A DNA stretch of 41,425 nucleotides from positions 1 to 41,425 of the forward strand of contig JBKCTV010000041.1 in the NCBI GenBank assembly GCA_046318595.1. The letters run 5' to 3'. Shown here one piece after another: positions 6,136 through 14,190 of the stretch; the stretch's first letter is position 1, and every line of letters begins with the position of its first letter. The position numbers were made by a program, and so were the translations under genes. The DNA comes from DAITMV01 sp046318595. Its GTDB lineage: Bacteria > Pseudomonadota > Gammaproteobacteria > Burkholderiales > Burkholderiaceae_B. Below the pieces are notes generated by a model, which was given only the letters and a program-made list of their open reading frames with translations, was not told the origin of the DNA and made no database searches.

Positions 6136-8022
6136 TTAACGGGTTTTGCCGGGCTGAACCGGGGGCACCCAGACTTGACCGATGGCCAGCCGGGCGAGCT
6201 TTTTACGGCGACCGTACCAGAGATTGACGATGGCGCGCGAGACGACGACCGAACTGAAAATAGAGGTCAAAATACCCAGGCAATGGACCACGGCGAAGCC
6301 GCGAATTGCCCCCGACCCGAAGATCAGCAGCGAAACGCCGGCGATCAGCGTCGTCACGTTCGAATCCAGGATGGTTGCCCAGGCGCGCTCGTAACCGGCG
6401 CTGATAGCCACCTGCGGCGCGGCACCAGCGCGTAGCTCTTCGCGGATGCGTTCATTGATCAGCACGTTAGCGTCGATCGCCATGCCCAGCGTCAGCGCGA
6501 TCGCGGCGATACCAGGCAATGTCAGCGTCGCCTGCAAAATCGACAGCAGCGCGATCAGCAGCAGCACGTTCACTGCCAACGCAAGCACCGAAAACACACC
6601 GAACAATAGATAATAACCGGTCATGAAAATGGCGATCGCCAGGAACCCGTATAAGGTCGAGTTGAAGCCTTTGGCGATGTTTTCAGCTCCGAGGCTCGGA
6701 CCGATGGCGCGCTCCTCGATGATTTCCATCGGCGCGGCCAAAGAACCGGCGCGCAGAAGCAGCGCCGTATCAGCGGCTTCGAGCGTGCTCATCTGGCCGG
6801 AGATCTGCACGCGGCCGCCACCGATTTCGCCGCGAATGACCGGCGCGGTCACGACTTCGCCCTTGCCTTTTTCGATCAGCAGGATCGCCATGCGCTTGTT
6901 GACGTTTTCACGCGTTACATCCCGGAAGATTCGCGAACCCAGGCTGTCGAGTGTCAGGTGAACGGCAGGCTCGTGGGTTTGCGAGTCGAACCCGGCCTGG
7001 GCGTCGGTCAGGTTTTCACCGGTCAAAATGACCTGCTTTTTGAGCAGCAGCGGTAAACCGCCGCGCTCGGTGTATTTTTCGAGGCCGAAGGGCACGCTTC
7101 CGGATGCGAGCGCCGCTGCGGCTTCCGGGCTATCCTCGACCATGCGAACCTCGAGGGTGGCGGTCCGGCCGAGAATATCTTTGGCTTTGCCGGTATCCTG
7201 CACGCCAGGCAGCTGCACGATGATACGATCGGCGCCCTGCTGCTGGATGACCGGCTCGGCGACGCCGAGCTCGTTGATCCGGTTATGCAGGGTCGTGATG
7301 TTTTGCTGAATGGCGTAGTCCTGCACCTGCTTGCGGGCGGCAGACTTGAACATGGCCGTCAGCCCGAAGCCGTCCGGACCAGATTTTTCGCGCAAGTCGA
7401 AATCGGCAAAAGCATCGCTCAACAGCGTTTTCGCCTGGTCGCGCACTGGCGCATCTCGAAACTGCAAGAACACACTATCAGCGCTGCGGTTGATGCCCAG
7501 GTAACGGATATTTTTGTCGCGCAGGGTCTGACGCATGGTCGCTGCGGCGCCGTCGAGCTTTTTGAGCAAGGCTTGCTCCATATCGACCTGCAGCATGAAA
7601 TGCACGCCGCCGCGCAAATCAAGCCCCAGATACATCGGCAGGGCGTGGATTTTGGTCAACCAGACAGGTGAACGCGATAGCAGGTTGAGCGCAACGATAT
7701 AGCCGGGATCGGTGGGATCGGGGTTCAGCAGCTGCTGAATCAGATCACGAGCGCGCGCCTGGCTGTCGGTGTCGCGCAAGCGCACTTTGATGAAGCCACC
7801 CGCCGCGCTGGCCTCGTAGAATGCGCCGTCGGTTTTCAGCTTGGCGGCTTCCAAGGCATCCTGGATACGCGCCTGCAAGTCCGGGTCGAGCTTGCGCGTG
7901 GCCTTCGCGCTGGAAACCTGCACCGCAGGCGCCTCACCGAAAAAATTCGGCAGTGTGTACAAAAACCCGAGCGCCAGAACGAGGGCGACGAGGATATATT
8001 TCCAGAGCGGATAACGGTTCAT
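6136..8022 (-). CDS. secD: Protein translocase subunit SecD
   Basis: 628 aa inner-membrane protein. TM1 lies at about residues 8-25, then a large periplasmic P1 region (GLDLRGGVHFMLQVDMEQAL, ELGVAEPVIQQQGADRIIVQLPG). Five C-terminal TMs include the conserved block AIDANVLINERIREELRAG, with the functional Asp. Length is in the usual 600-630 range. It pulls translocating proteins to the periplasmic side together with SecF. The gene sits 15 bp after yajC and 11 bp before secF, so the three are co-transcribed. The ATG at 8022 gives the usual MNRYPLWKYILV start. Confidence 0.97.
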   Translation of the reverse strand: MNRYPLWKYILVALVLALGFLYTLPNFFGEAPAVQVSSAKATRKLDPDLQARIQDALEAAKLKTDGAFYEASAAGGFIKVRLRDTDSQARARDLIQQLLNPDPTDPGYIVALNLLSRSPVWLTKIHALPMYLGLDLRGGVHFMLQVDMEQALLKKLDGAAATMRQTLRDKNIRYLGINRSADSVFLQFRDAPVRDQAKTLLSDAFADFDLREKSGPDGFGLTAMFKSAARKQVQDYAIQQNITTLHNRINELGVAEPVIQQQGADRIIVQLPGVQDTGKAKDILGRTATLEVRMVEDSPEAAAALASGSVPFGLEKYTERGGLPLLLKKQVILTGENLTDAQAGFDSQTHEPAVHLTLDSLGSRIFRDVTRENVNKRMAILLIEKGKGEVVTAPVIRGEIGGGRVQISGQMSTLEAADTALLLRAGSLAAPMEIIEERAIGPSLGAENIAKGFNSTLYGFLAIAIFMTGYYLLFGVFSVLALAVNVLLLIALLSILQATLTLPGIAAIALTLGMAIDANVLINERIREELRAGAAPQVAISAGYERAWATILDSNVTTLIAGVSLLIFGSGAIRGFAVVHCLGILTSIFSSVVVSRAIVNLWYGRRKKLARLAIGQVWVPPVQPGKTR

Positions 8023-8037
8023 GGCGGTCGATGCGCT

Positions 8038-8382
8038 TTAGCGCTGATCTTTTAATGTGCCTTTGGGCAAAACGGTCTGCACGGCGCTACGTTGCAACAG
8101 GACTTCGACGGGTTTGTCGCCGACCGAGGCGATGTCGAGCGTCAGGTAGTTATCGCCGAGCTTGACGATACGGCCCAGCAAACCGCTGGCCGTCATGACC
8201 TCGTCGCCTTTTTGCAAGGCGTCGAGCAGCAGTTTTTGCTCTTTTTGCCGTTTCATTTGTGGCCGTAACATGATGAAATACATCACCACGAGCAAGATGA
8301 TCGGCAAGGCAAATCCGAACAGGCCGTTTTCCGGGGCAGCGGTAGCGCCGGCGGCTTGGGCGTAGGCGGACGAAATAAACAC
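8038..8382 (-). CDS. yajC: Preprotein translocase accessory protein YajC
   Basis: 114 aa with a GTG start at 8382. AAGGAG lies 7 bases before it; a longer frame to 8469 would add 29 residues that do not belong to the family. The product starts VFISSAYAQAAGA. A single TM follows (LFGFALPIILLVVMYFIMLRP), then the cytoplasmic basic segment QMKRQKEQ and LLDALQKGDEVMTASGLLG. This TM plus small beta-domain layout is that of YajC, which associates with SecDF and SecYEG. First gene of yajC-secD-secF. Confidence 0.95.
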   Translation of the reverse strand: MFISSAYAQAAGATAAPENGLFGFALPIILLVVMYFIMLRPQMKRQKEQKLLLDALQKGDEVMTASGLLGRIVKLGDNYLTLDIASVGDKPVEVLLQRSAVQTVLPKGTLKDQR

Positions 8383-8419
8383 GGTTTCTCCTTGTCTGAG
8401 ACACAAAACTTCCGCGGCG

Positions 8420-8425
8420 AGTATA
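8420..8425 (-). promoter_or_regulatory. Candidate -10 box of the yajC-secDF operon
   Basis: TATACT on the minus strand, 38 bases upstream of the yajC GTG. No convincing -35 box is visible. The region 8383-8539 separates the divergent yajC and msrA genes and must hold both promoters. Confidence 0.35.
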
Positions 8426-8539
8426 CACCGAGCGGGCGCTAAGGGCGGGCTGAGCGCAATCTTTGCCAATGCGCGTCAGCCTGCCTGAAGCTCTATGGGC
8501 AAGCCTTTTTGCATAAACCGGATCAATTTAGGGTAAGAC

Positions 8540-9103
8540 ATGACAACAACATTCAAGGACCACGATGACTCGCATAGCGCAACGGCAACGTTGGGAGGGG
8601 GCTGTTTCTGGTGCCTGGAACCAGTGTTCGCCCGGCTGCGGGGCGTTTTAAATGTCGAGTCGGGCTACAGCGGCGGCGCCCGCCCCAACCCCTCTTACGA
8701 ACAAGTGTGCAGCGGGGCCACGGGCCATGTCGAGGTAATACGGATCCGGTTCGACCCGGACACGGTCGGGTTTGCCGATTTACTGAACGTATTTTTCAAA
8801 ATACACGACCCGACCACACTCGACCGACAGGGTAACGACGTCGGTTCGCAATACCGGTCGGTGGTTTTTTATCACGACGCGGCGCAGCAGGCGGTTGCGC
8901 AAGCGCTCATCGCCCGGCTGGACGCCGAACAGGCCTTTGCCTCGCGCATCGTGACCGCCGTCGAACCGCTGGTGAATTACTACCCGGCCGAGCCCTACCA
9001 TCAGCGATATTTCGAGAACAACCCGCGGCAGCCATATTGTGCGTTGGTAGTCGCACCAAAGGTCGAGAAGGCCGGCACGCTGTTCGGGCATTTACTGAAG
9101 TAA
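8540..9103 (+). CDS. msrA: Peptide-methionine (S)-S-oxide reductase
   Basis: 187 aa. MsrA reduces methionine-S-sulfoxide in proteins. The catalytic motif GGGCFWCLEPVF places the nucleophilic cysteine at residue 22. VESGYSGG, SGATGHVEVIRIRFDP, FFKIHDPTTLDRQGNDVGSQ and the C-terminal FENNPRQPYCALVVAPKV are all family blocks. There is no signal peptide, so it is cytoplasmic. AGGG lies about 7 bases before the ATG. It is a single-gene unit, divergent from yajC and tail to tail with the TonB-domain lipoprotein gene (17-bp gap). No MsrB is visible nearby. Confidence 0.96.
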   Translation: MTTTFKDHDDSHSATATLGGGCFWCLEPVFARLRGVLNVESGYSGGARPNPSYEQVCSGATGHVEVIRIRFDPDTVGFADLLNVFFKIHDPTTLDRQGNDVGSQYRSVVFYHDAAQQAVAQALIARLDAEQAFASRIVTAVEPLVNYYPAEPYHQRYFENNPRQPYCALVVAPKVEKAGTLFGHLLK

Positions 9104-9120
9104 CCCGGCGCTGCGTCGGT

Positions 9121-9708
9121 TCAGCTTTCCAGGCGGGTTCTGACCCGGAACCTGCCATCCCAATCGAACAGCAGCGTTTCGGTGAAGGTCAGCGTTTTGC
9201 CGCCCGGCGGCTTCGGAAACGGCTCGGCTTGTTTAAGAATGGCCAGGGCCCGGCGCTGCATTTCCTCGTCGCGCGGGGCACGGACGAGCCTGGTTTTGAC
9301 GGCGCCGTCGGCATTGACCGTGAATTCGAAAATGATGACCGCACGCAAGGGCTCGGCCGGCCTGCCGCCATGCAAGTATTCCTTGGCGGCGGTTTCGATA
9401 TCGGCCGCCACCTTCTGCTTATAGGCCGTCAAGCGGCTATCGTCGGTCGAGCTCCGATAAGGCCGTTTGTGTTTACCCGAGGCCGGGGTGATGCCTTGAT
9501 AGGAATCGGTCGCTTCCTCGGCCGCCTTGGCGATTTCCGGTGTTACCTTGGTGCCGGGCGGCAGATTGGCGATCTGCTCCGGGGTCAGGCCGGACGTGGC
9601 CGGGCCGCGATGCGAAGTGCAAGCGGCGGCGAGTACGGCCAGCAGCCCCAGCAGCGAGGAGCGTACCCAGCGGGCGCCGGCGCCTCGAAAACAGAAAAGC
9701 TCAGACAT
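9121..9708 (-). CDS. Lipoprotein with TonB C-terminal-like domain
   Basis: 195 aa. The start at 9708 is chosen because AAGGAG lies 8 bases upstream; the open frame extends further but overlaps tcdA. Residues 15-30 form a hydrophobic signal ending LLAVLAAAC, a likely lipobox with Cys30 (Ala at -3 is less usual). A linker follows. From about residue 105 there is an energy-transducer/TonB_C-like domain: LRAVIIFEFTVNADGAVKTR, DEEMQRRALAILKQAEPFPK, then a final beta strand LTFTETLLFDWDGRF. Classical TonB has an N-terminal membrane anchor and a proline-rich spacer; this protein has neither. It is probably not a canonical energy transducer, and its role is unknown. It lies downstream of tcdA on the same strand. 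Confidence 0.75.
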   Translation of the reverse strand: MSELFCFRGAGARWVRSSLLGLLAVLAAACTSHRGPATSGLTPEQIANLPPGTKVTPEIAKAAEEATDSYQGITPASGKHKRPYRSSTDDSRLTAYKQKVAADIETAAKEYLHGGRPAEPLRAVIIFEFTVNADGAVKTRLVRAPRDEEMQRRALAILKQAEPFPKPPGGKTLTFTETLLFDWDGRFRVRTRLES

Positions 9709-9767
9709 ATGGTGTACTCCTTGGATTGATTGTTTGATTATGCGACATTCCGATATGTGGAACGGCT

Positions 9768-10523
9768 TTAGTGCCGCGTCAGCACCTGTTCGATTATCCA
9801 GGCCGCCATGTGCAGCCCCATCGTCGCTGTGACGGTGACCGCCGACCCATACCCCGCGCAGTTCAGCCCGCCACCCGACTCGCCGTTCGCGGCCCGGCGC
9901 AGCGGCTCGTCGGAGTACACGGCCGGCACTCGGCACAGCCCGGTTCGCGGAAAATCGTATGTGCGGCGCAGTCGGTAACGGACTTTGGCGAGCAACGGGT
10001 CCATGGTGACCTCGGCCAGATCGGCCATACGCAGGCGCGCGGGCCGGGTTTTGCCGCCAGCCGCGCCGGCAAGCACGACCGGTACGGCGGTTTGCCGTGC
10101 CCAGGCCGCCAGCGCCGCCTTGGTGTTGACTTGATCGCAACAGTCGGACACGGCGCTCCAGCGCGAATCGCCGAGCAGGGCCGAGAGGTTATCGGGCGTG
10201 AGGAAGTCGTCGAGGACCTGCACCCGACAAGCCGGGGCGTAGGCCGCGATGCGCTCAGCCATCGCCTGCACTTTGGACTGACCCAGCGTGGTGTCGAGCG
10301 CATGAATCTGGCGGTTGATATTCGACTCGGCAACATGGTCCATGTCGATCAGCGTCAACGCGCCCACGCCGCTGCGTGCCAGCGCTTCGGCCAACCAGGA
10401 GCCGACGCCACCCAGACCGACGACCGCAACCCGCGCCGCCTGCAGGCGGTCGAGGGCAGAACTGTCGCCAGACGCCACGGGGTACAGCCGGTCGATGCCA
10501 CCGAAACGGCGCGTAGCGTCCAT
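9768..10523 (-). CDS. tcdA: tRNA threonylcarbamoyladenosine dehydratase (cyclic t6A synthesis)
   Basis: 251 aa, E1-like ThiF/MoeB superfamily. A Rossmann ATP-binding loop VAVVGLGGVGSWLAEALARSG is at about 33-53, followed by LTLIDMDHVAESNINRQIHA, the hallmark D-x-D/N-x-N-x-x-R/Q region. Later come SDCCDQVNTKAALAAW, with the family's cysteine pair, and TMDPLLAKVRYRLRR. TcdA (formerly CsdL/YgdL) dehydrates t6A37 in tRNA to its cyclic form. The N-terminus RRFGGIDRLYP and C-terminal GYGSAVTVTATMGLHMAAWI fit TcdA better than ThiF or MoeB. It starts 2 bp after the stop of the htrA-like gene and is probably co-transcribed with it. Confidence 0.93.
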   Translation of the reverse strand: MDATRRFGGIDRLYPVASGDSSALDRLQAARVAVVGLGGVGSWLAEALARSGVGALTLIDMDHVAESNINRQIHALDTTLGQSKVQAMAERIAAYAPACRVQVLDDFLTPDNLSALLGDSRWSAVSDCCDQVNTKAALAAWARQTAVPVVLAGAAGGKTRPARLRMADLAEVTMDPLLAKVRYRLRRTYDFPRTGLCRVPAVYSDEPLRRAANGESGGGLNCAGYGSAVTVTATMGLHMAAWIIEQVLTRH

Positions 10524-10525
10524 GT

Positions 10526-11680
10526 TCAGTTTAAGGCTTCCAGGTCGATGATCTTGACTTGGACCTTGCGCTGCTGCTGGCCACGCATCACGGTCAGCTC
10601 GGCGGTATTACCAATGCCGATTTTTTCGAGCGCGCGCGAAAACTGTGCAATATTGGCGACCGGCGCGCCGTTGACCGCCACCACGATATCGCCGATCCGA
10701 CCGTTGTTCAGGTCGAACGGCAGCAGGCCCGCCAGATCGGCAGGCGAGCGGGGCTCGATGTCCATGACCGCGATGCCGCGCAAACCCAGCCGTGCCGAAA
10801 TGCCTTCGTCGGCTGCCGCGATCCCGATGCCGGGCCGGGGCAGACGGCCTTTCTGAATGAGCTGGGGAATGATGTCGTTGACCAAATCGACCGGGATCGC
10901 GAACCCGACCCCGGCCGAACCGCCCGAGCGCGACAGAATTGCGGTGTTGACGCCGATCAGCCGACCCGCCGAGTCGAGCAACGGTCCGCCCGAGTTGCCG
11001 GGGTTGATTGCCGCGTCCGTCTGGATGACGCCGGCAATTTCGCGGCCGGTGTCGGTCGGCAGGGTCCGTTCCAGCGCACTGACGATCCCGGCGGTCAGAG
11101 TCTTGGATAAACCAAAGGGGTTGCCGATGGCAAAGACCGACTGCCCCACTTTGAGGTTTTGCGAAACCCCGATAGGAATCGGTCGGATATCGGTCTTGCT
11201 CGGATTGACAAGCTTGACGACGGCCAGATCGAAGTTGGTGGCGACGCCGACCAGCCGGGCGTTGTATGTCTTGCCTGAATCGAGCTGAACCTGGATGCGC
11301 CGCGCGCCGGCCACGACGTGAGCGTTCGTCACCACATGGCCCGCCGAGTCCCATAAAAAGCCGGATCCAGCGCCTTCGGATATCTGGCTGCTCAAAAAGC
11401 CCCGCTCGACCGTTTCCGTGAAAATATAGGCCACCGACTGACGTGATACCTCGAAGAGCTCGATGACGCTTTTTTCCGACGACGACAAATCGCCCCGCGC
11501 CGTGACGGTCCGCGGCTCGGCGGGCGGGGTCATCACCGGGGCGGGCTTGGACAAAAACGGCCAGTCGATGCCGGGTTGATAAAAAACATAGAGGGCGGCG
11601 GCGATCAGCAGCAAGGCCAGGAAATTGAGGCTCGAGTTGCCACGTTGCCGGTCGATGGCGGTGAAAGGATACTGGTTCAT
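10526..11680 (-). CDS. Membrane-anchored trypsin-like serine protease with PDZ domain (DegS/HtrA family)
   Basis: 384 aa from ATG 11680. The same frame stays open to 11887, but the extra segment begins with an unrelated conserved start (see the stub at 11816-11887). One TM lies at residues 18-35 (LNFLALLLIAAALYVFYQPG), so the protease domain faces the periplasm. The catalytic triad is visible: His121 in TNAHVV, Asp151 in NFDLAVVKL and Ser230 in NPGNSGGPLL. A single PDZ domain occupies about 285-380 (GLRGIAVMDIEPRSPADLAG, NGRIGDIVVAVNG). One TM, one PDZ and this length match the DegS/AlgW-like group, which cleave anti-sigma factors in envelope stress; DegP-type enzymes have two PDZ domains. 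The substrate is not deducible. It is followed after 2 bp by tcdA. Confidence 0.92.
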   Translation of the reverse strand: MNQYPFTAIDRQRGNSSLNFLALLLIAAALYVFYQPGIDWPFLSKPAPVMTPPAEPRTVTARGDLSSSEKSVIELFEVSRQSVAYIFTETVERGFLSSQISEGAGSGFLWDSAGHVVTNAHVVAGARRIQVQLDSGKTYNARLVGVATNFDLAVVKLVNPSKTDIRPIPIGVSQNLKVGQSVFAIGNPFGLSKTLTAGIVSALERTLPTDTGREIAGVIQTDAAINPGNSGGPLLDSAGRLIGVNTAILSRSGGSAGVGFAIPVDLVNDIIPQLIQKGRLPRPGIGIAAADEGISARLGLRGIAVMDIEPRSPADLAGLLPFDLNNGRIGDIVVAVNGAPVANIAQFSRALEKIGIGNTAELTVMRGQQQRKVQVKIIDLEALN

Positions 11681-11784
11681 GGCAGCGCAGCTTCTATGAC
11701 GGGTTCGGCGATGAATCGAAAACGCCGTGCCGCATCCGATCCAGACGCTCAGCGGCAATGCCGCAATGCCGGTGTGGCTGAGCA

Positions 11785-11812
11785 AGAATACACCGCCGGG
11801 GTGCGGCTGCAA
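11785..11812 (-). promoter_or_regulatory. Candidate promoter of the htrA-like gene
   Basis: On the minus strand: -35 TTGCAG (11807-11812), 16-bp spacer, -10 TATTCT (11785-11790), about 100 bases upstream of the protease start. It begins just where the DUF2946-like reading frame loses its family resemblance. Confidence 0.4.
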
Positions 11813-11815
11813 GGA

Positions 11816-11887
11816 TAAACGCAGCCAACCCGCCACCGCCGGCACATTTGGCCAACGGGCCAGCGCGCGCTCGATTCGCTCATTCAT
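11816..11887 (-). pseudogene. Stub of a DUF2946-like gene (N-terminal 24 codons only)
   Basis: ATG at 11887 overlaps the stop region of the upstream hydrolase gene by 8 bp. The first 24 codons read MNERIERALARWPNVPAVAG then WLRL. This matches, from memory, the conserved opening of a betaproteobacterial DUF2946-type family (R/D-A-L-A-K-W-P-N-V-P-x-x-x-G-W-L-x-L-D-x-R-G-x-W) normally encoded next to YheT-type hydrolases and about 130 aa long. After WLRL the frame continues without family resemblance and runs in frame into the protease gene; the other two frames close early. The remainder was probably deleted. A translated in-frame extension of the protease is a less likely alternative. Confidence 0.45.
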
Positions 11888-12869
11888 CGAGCACCCCGAA
11901 AAACTCGAAGCAGCGCCGCGGCAGCCAGTCCTGGCCGAAAGGCCAGCGACTGCGGGTGGGAAACGCGGCGTGCCCGCCCTGTTGGGGGTAGAGCAGCTCT
12001 ACGGCGGGCGAAACATCGCGAGCGGCCGGCAGAAAATGTCCGGGCAGGAAAGGATCGTTTTTGGCATTGACGATCAGCGTCGGCACCGCGATCGATTTCA
12101 GAAATGGCCTCGATGCGCTCTTGCGCCAGTAATCGTGCGCATTGGCAAAACCGTGGAGGGGCGCCGTCACCACTCGGTCGAAATCGAAAAAATCCTTGCA
12201 ACGCCGCACGGCGTTCGGATCGGCCAGGCCCGGGAAGCGCGCGATTTTCTCGAGCATTTTGGGAATCAGGCTATTCAGAAAAAACCGCGTATAGCGCATA
12301 TTGAAACCGCGCGACAAATTGTAAGCGCTGGCTTCGAGATCGATCGGCGCGGAGATCGCCGCTGCCTTGTCGACCAGCTCACCGGCCGCCGCCCCGCTTT
12401 CGCCCAGCCATTTCAGCAAAGCGTTGCCGCCCAGCGACACACCGACCGCGTACACCGCCCGGCCGGGATGCTCCAACCGCAGCCGGCGCAGTATCCAATC
12501 GATCTCGGCGGAGTCTCCGGAGTGATAAGCGCGCGGCAAACGGTTCGGTTCACCCGAGCAGCCGCGGAAATGCGGCACCACGCCCAGCCAGCCTGCCTTG
12601 CGACAGGCTTTCATGAACGCGGCGGCATAATGGCTCTGCGAACTGCCTTCGAGCCCATGAAACAACACCAGCAAGGGGGCCTCATCGGCAACCGGGTGCG
12701 GCGAACAATCGACGTCGATGAAATCCTGGTCTGCCGTTTCCCAACGGCTGCGCACATACGCCACCGGGCGCCGCAAAGCAAGCCGGGCCGCCGCGATAGT
12801 TTGCACATGCCCACCCGGCAGCCACAGCGCCGGGCGGTACGGTGAAAAACGTCCGTTTTCCATCATCAA
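11880..12869 (-). CDS. Alpha/beta-fold hydrolase, YheT family
   Basis: 329 aa. The family-typical N-terminus YRPALWLPGGHVQTI is followed by the oxyanion region LLVLFHGLEGSSQSHY and the PHFRGCSGE segment. The nucleophile elbow GVSLGGN has Ser145; an acidic residue lies in NAKNDPFLPG and the catalytic His in QQGGHAAFP. YheT-type proteins are cytoplasmic predicted esterases; their natural substrate is not established. All triad positions are present. The gene start overlaps the end of the SnoaL-like gene by 4 bp (ATGA), and its end overlaps the DUF2946-like stub by 8 bp, so it sits inside a tightly packed minus-strand operon. Confidence 0.92.
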   Translation of the reverse strand: MMMENGRFSPYRPALWLPGGHVQTIAAARLALRRPVAYVRSRWETADQDFIDVDCSPHPVADEAPLLVLFHGLEGSSQSHYAAAFMKACRKAGWLGVVPHFRGCSGEPNRLPRAYHSGDSAEIDWILRRLRLEHPGRAVYAVGVSLGGNALLKWLGESGAAAGELVDKAAAISAPIDLEASAYNLSRGFNMRYTRFFLNSLIPKMLEKIARFPGLADPNAVRRCKDFFDFDRVVTAPLHGFANAHDYWRKSASRPFLKSIAVPTLIVNAKNDPFLPGHFLPAARDVSPAVELLYPQQGGHAAFPTRSRWPFGQDWLPRRCFEFFGVLDE

Positions 12870-13321
12870 TGCAAAGTCGGTATGTCGTCGTCATCCAAAT
12901 CGGCGGCGCCATCGTCCGCTTCAGCGGTCTGCTCGATGGCAGGACTTGCGTGATGGGCGACGATTTTCCAGCCGGTCGGGCCTTTCATGTAGACATTGGT
13001 CGCGACGACATGCACGACCTGACGGTCGGTCGTTAACAACAACAGCTGCTCGACCACGTTGTGCACCGCCACCATCAAACCGTTGATCGCCGTGACTTCG
13101 GCTGGCCGGATATGCAGCTGCGTACCGGTCAGAATTTCCCGCCACGATTCGCGAATCGCCGCATACCCTATCAAACGGGGGCCGCCGGGGTGGACGCAGA
13201 CGATCTGTTCGTCGTCCGCCCAGAGGTCCATCAGCGCATTGACATCGCCCGCTTCGATGGCTTCGTAGAAAGCCTGTTCCGTGTCTTCCGGCGAACTGTG
13301 CATGATTTTGCCCGTGGGCAT
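12866..13321 (-). CDS. SnoaL-like / NTF2-fold protein
   Basis: 151 aa from ATG 13321, which has AAGGAAG about 6 bases upstream; a longer frame to 13387 has no such site. The sequence has the NTF2-like pattern: helices EDTEQAFYEAIEAGDVNALM, then DLWADDEQIVCVHPGGPRL with the conserved W-A-D-D and H-P-G, IRESWREIL, and beta strands ending VYMKGPTGWKIVAHHASP. The last 25 residues are acidic (AEADDGAADLDDDD). Members of this fold bind small ligands or act in steroid/polyketide metabolism; this type is a housekeeping protein of unknown role often near hydrolases. It overlaps the YheT-type gene by 4 bp and lies 17 bp after purU. Confidence 0.82.
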   Translation of the reverse strand: MPTGKIMHSSPEDTEQAFYEAIEAGDVNALMDLWADDEQIVCVHPGGPRLIGYAAIRESWREILTGTQLHIRPAEVTAINGLMVAVHNVVEQLLLLTTDRQVVHVVATNVYMKGPTGWKIVAHHASPAIEQTAEADDGAADLDDDDIPTLH

Positions 13322-13338
13322 AAGACACTTCCTTCTAA

Positions 13339-14190
13339 TCAAAAAACGACGGTTTTGTCGGAGTTCAGCAAAATGCGATGCTCGCAATGCCAGCGCACGG
13401 CGCGCGACAGAACCAGCGATTCGATATCGCGCCCCAGTGCCGTCAGCGCAGCGATGCCCATGGCATGGGTGACGCGCGCCACGTCCTGCTCGATGATCGG
13501 CCCCTCATCCAGCGCGGGAGTCACATAATGCGCCGTGGCACCGATCAGCTTGACGCCGCGCTCGTGGGCCTGGCGGTAAGGTTCCGCTCCTTTGAAGCTC
13601 GGCAAAAAGCTATGATGGATGTTGATGATCCGACCAACCAGAGGCCGACAAAAGGTATCCGACAGCACCTGCATGTAGCGCGCCAGCACGACCAGATCGA
13701 TACGCTCGCCCGCCATGATCTGCTGAACCTGCAGCTCCTGACGGTCCCGGGTCTCGGCCGTGACCGGCAAGTGGTAAAACGGAATGCCATAAGAGGCCGC
13801 CAAGCCCGCGAAGTCGTTATGGTTGGAGACAATCGCCGGAATCTCGCAATGCAACTGGCCGCTTTTCCAGCGAAACAACAAATCGTTCAAGCAATGCCCG
13901 TGGCGCGACACCATGAGCAGCAGACGCGGCTTGACGGCGCGCTCGAACAACGCCCATTGCATGTCAAAAGCCTTGGCGACCGGCGCGAAGCCCGCGCGCA
14001 GCTCGTCCAGCCCGTCCGCCCCGCTCATCGAGAAATGAACACGCAGAAAGAACAGGCCGGTCGACTGGTCGCCAAACTGGGCCGAATCGATGATATTGCA
14101 GCCGCGCTCGAACAAAAAGCCCGATACGTTATAGACGATGCCGGTGGTGTCCGTGCAGGACAGCGTGAGAATGAAATCGCGGGCGCTCAT
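13339..14190 (-). CDS. purU: Formyltetrahydrofolate deformylase
   Basis: 283 aa. PurU hydrolyses 10-formyl-THF to formate and THF, balancing the one-carbon pool. An N-terminal ACT-type regulatory domain spans about 5-85 (ILTLSCTDTTGIVYNVSGFL, NIIDSAQFGD). The formyltransferase-like catalytic domain follows: RLLLMVSRHGHCLNDLLFRW, IPAIVSNHNDF, LARYMQVLS, then NIHHSFLPSFKGAEPY and GATAHYVTPALDEGPIIEQD, which carry the active-site N, H and D. Length matches the E. coli enzyme (280 aa). Its start overlaps the end of waaF by 4 bp, so it is translationally coupled to a lipopolysaccharide gene, an arrangement that suggests operon packing rather than a shared pathway. Confidence 0.97.
   Translation of the reverse strand: MSARDFILTLSCTDTTGIVYNVSGFLFERGCNIIDSAQFGDQSTGLFFLRVHFSMSGADGLDELRAGFAPVAKAFDMQWALFERAVKPRLLLMVSRHGHCLNDLLFRWKSGQLHCEIPAIVSNHNDFAGLAASYGIPFYHLPVTAETRDRQELQVQQIMAGERIDLVVLARYMQVLSDTFCRPLVGRIINIHHSFLPSFKGAEPYRQAHERGVKLIGATAHYVTPALDEGPIIEQDVARVTHAMGIAALTALGRDIESLVLSRAVRWHCEHRILLNSDKTVVF

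Noticed and set aside
9709..10140. Longer start for the TonB-domain lipoprotein gene
   Set aside because: It would overlap most of tcdA in another frame and destroy the signal peptide; AAGGAG precedes the start at 9708.
11680..11887. In-frame N-terminal extension of the htrA-like protease as the true start
   Set aside because: The extension starts with a motif of another family, contains a candidate promoter, and would place the membrane anchor 85 residues inside the protein; ATG 11680 gives the normal DegS-like layout.
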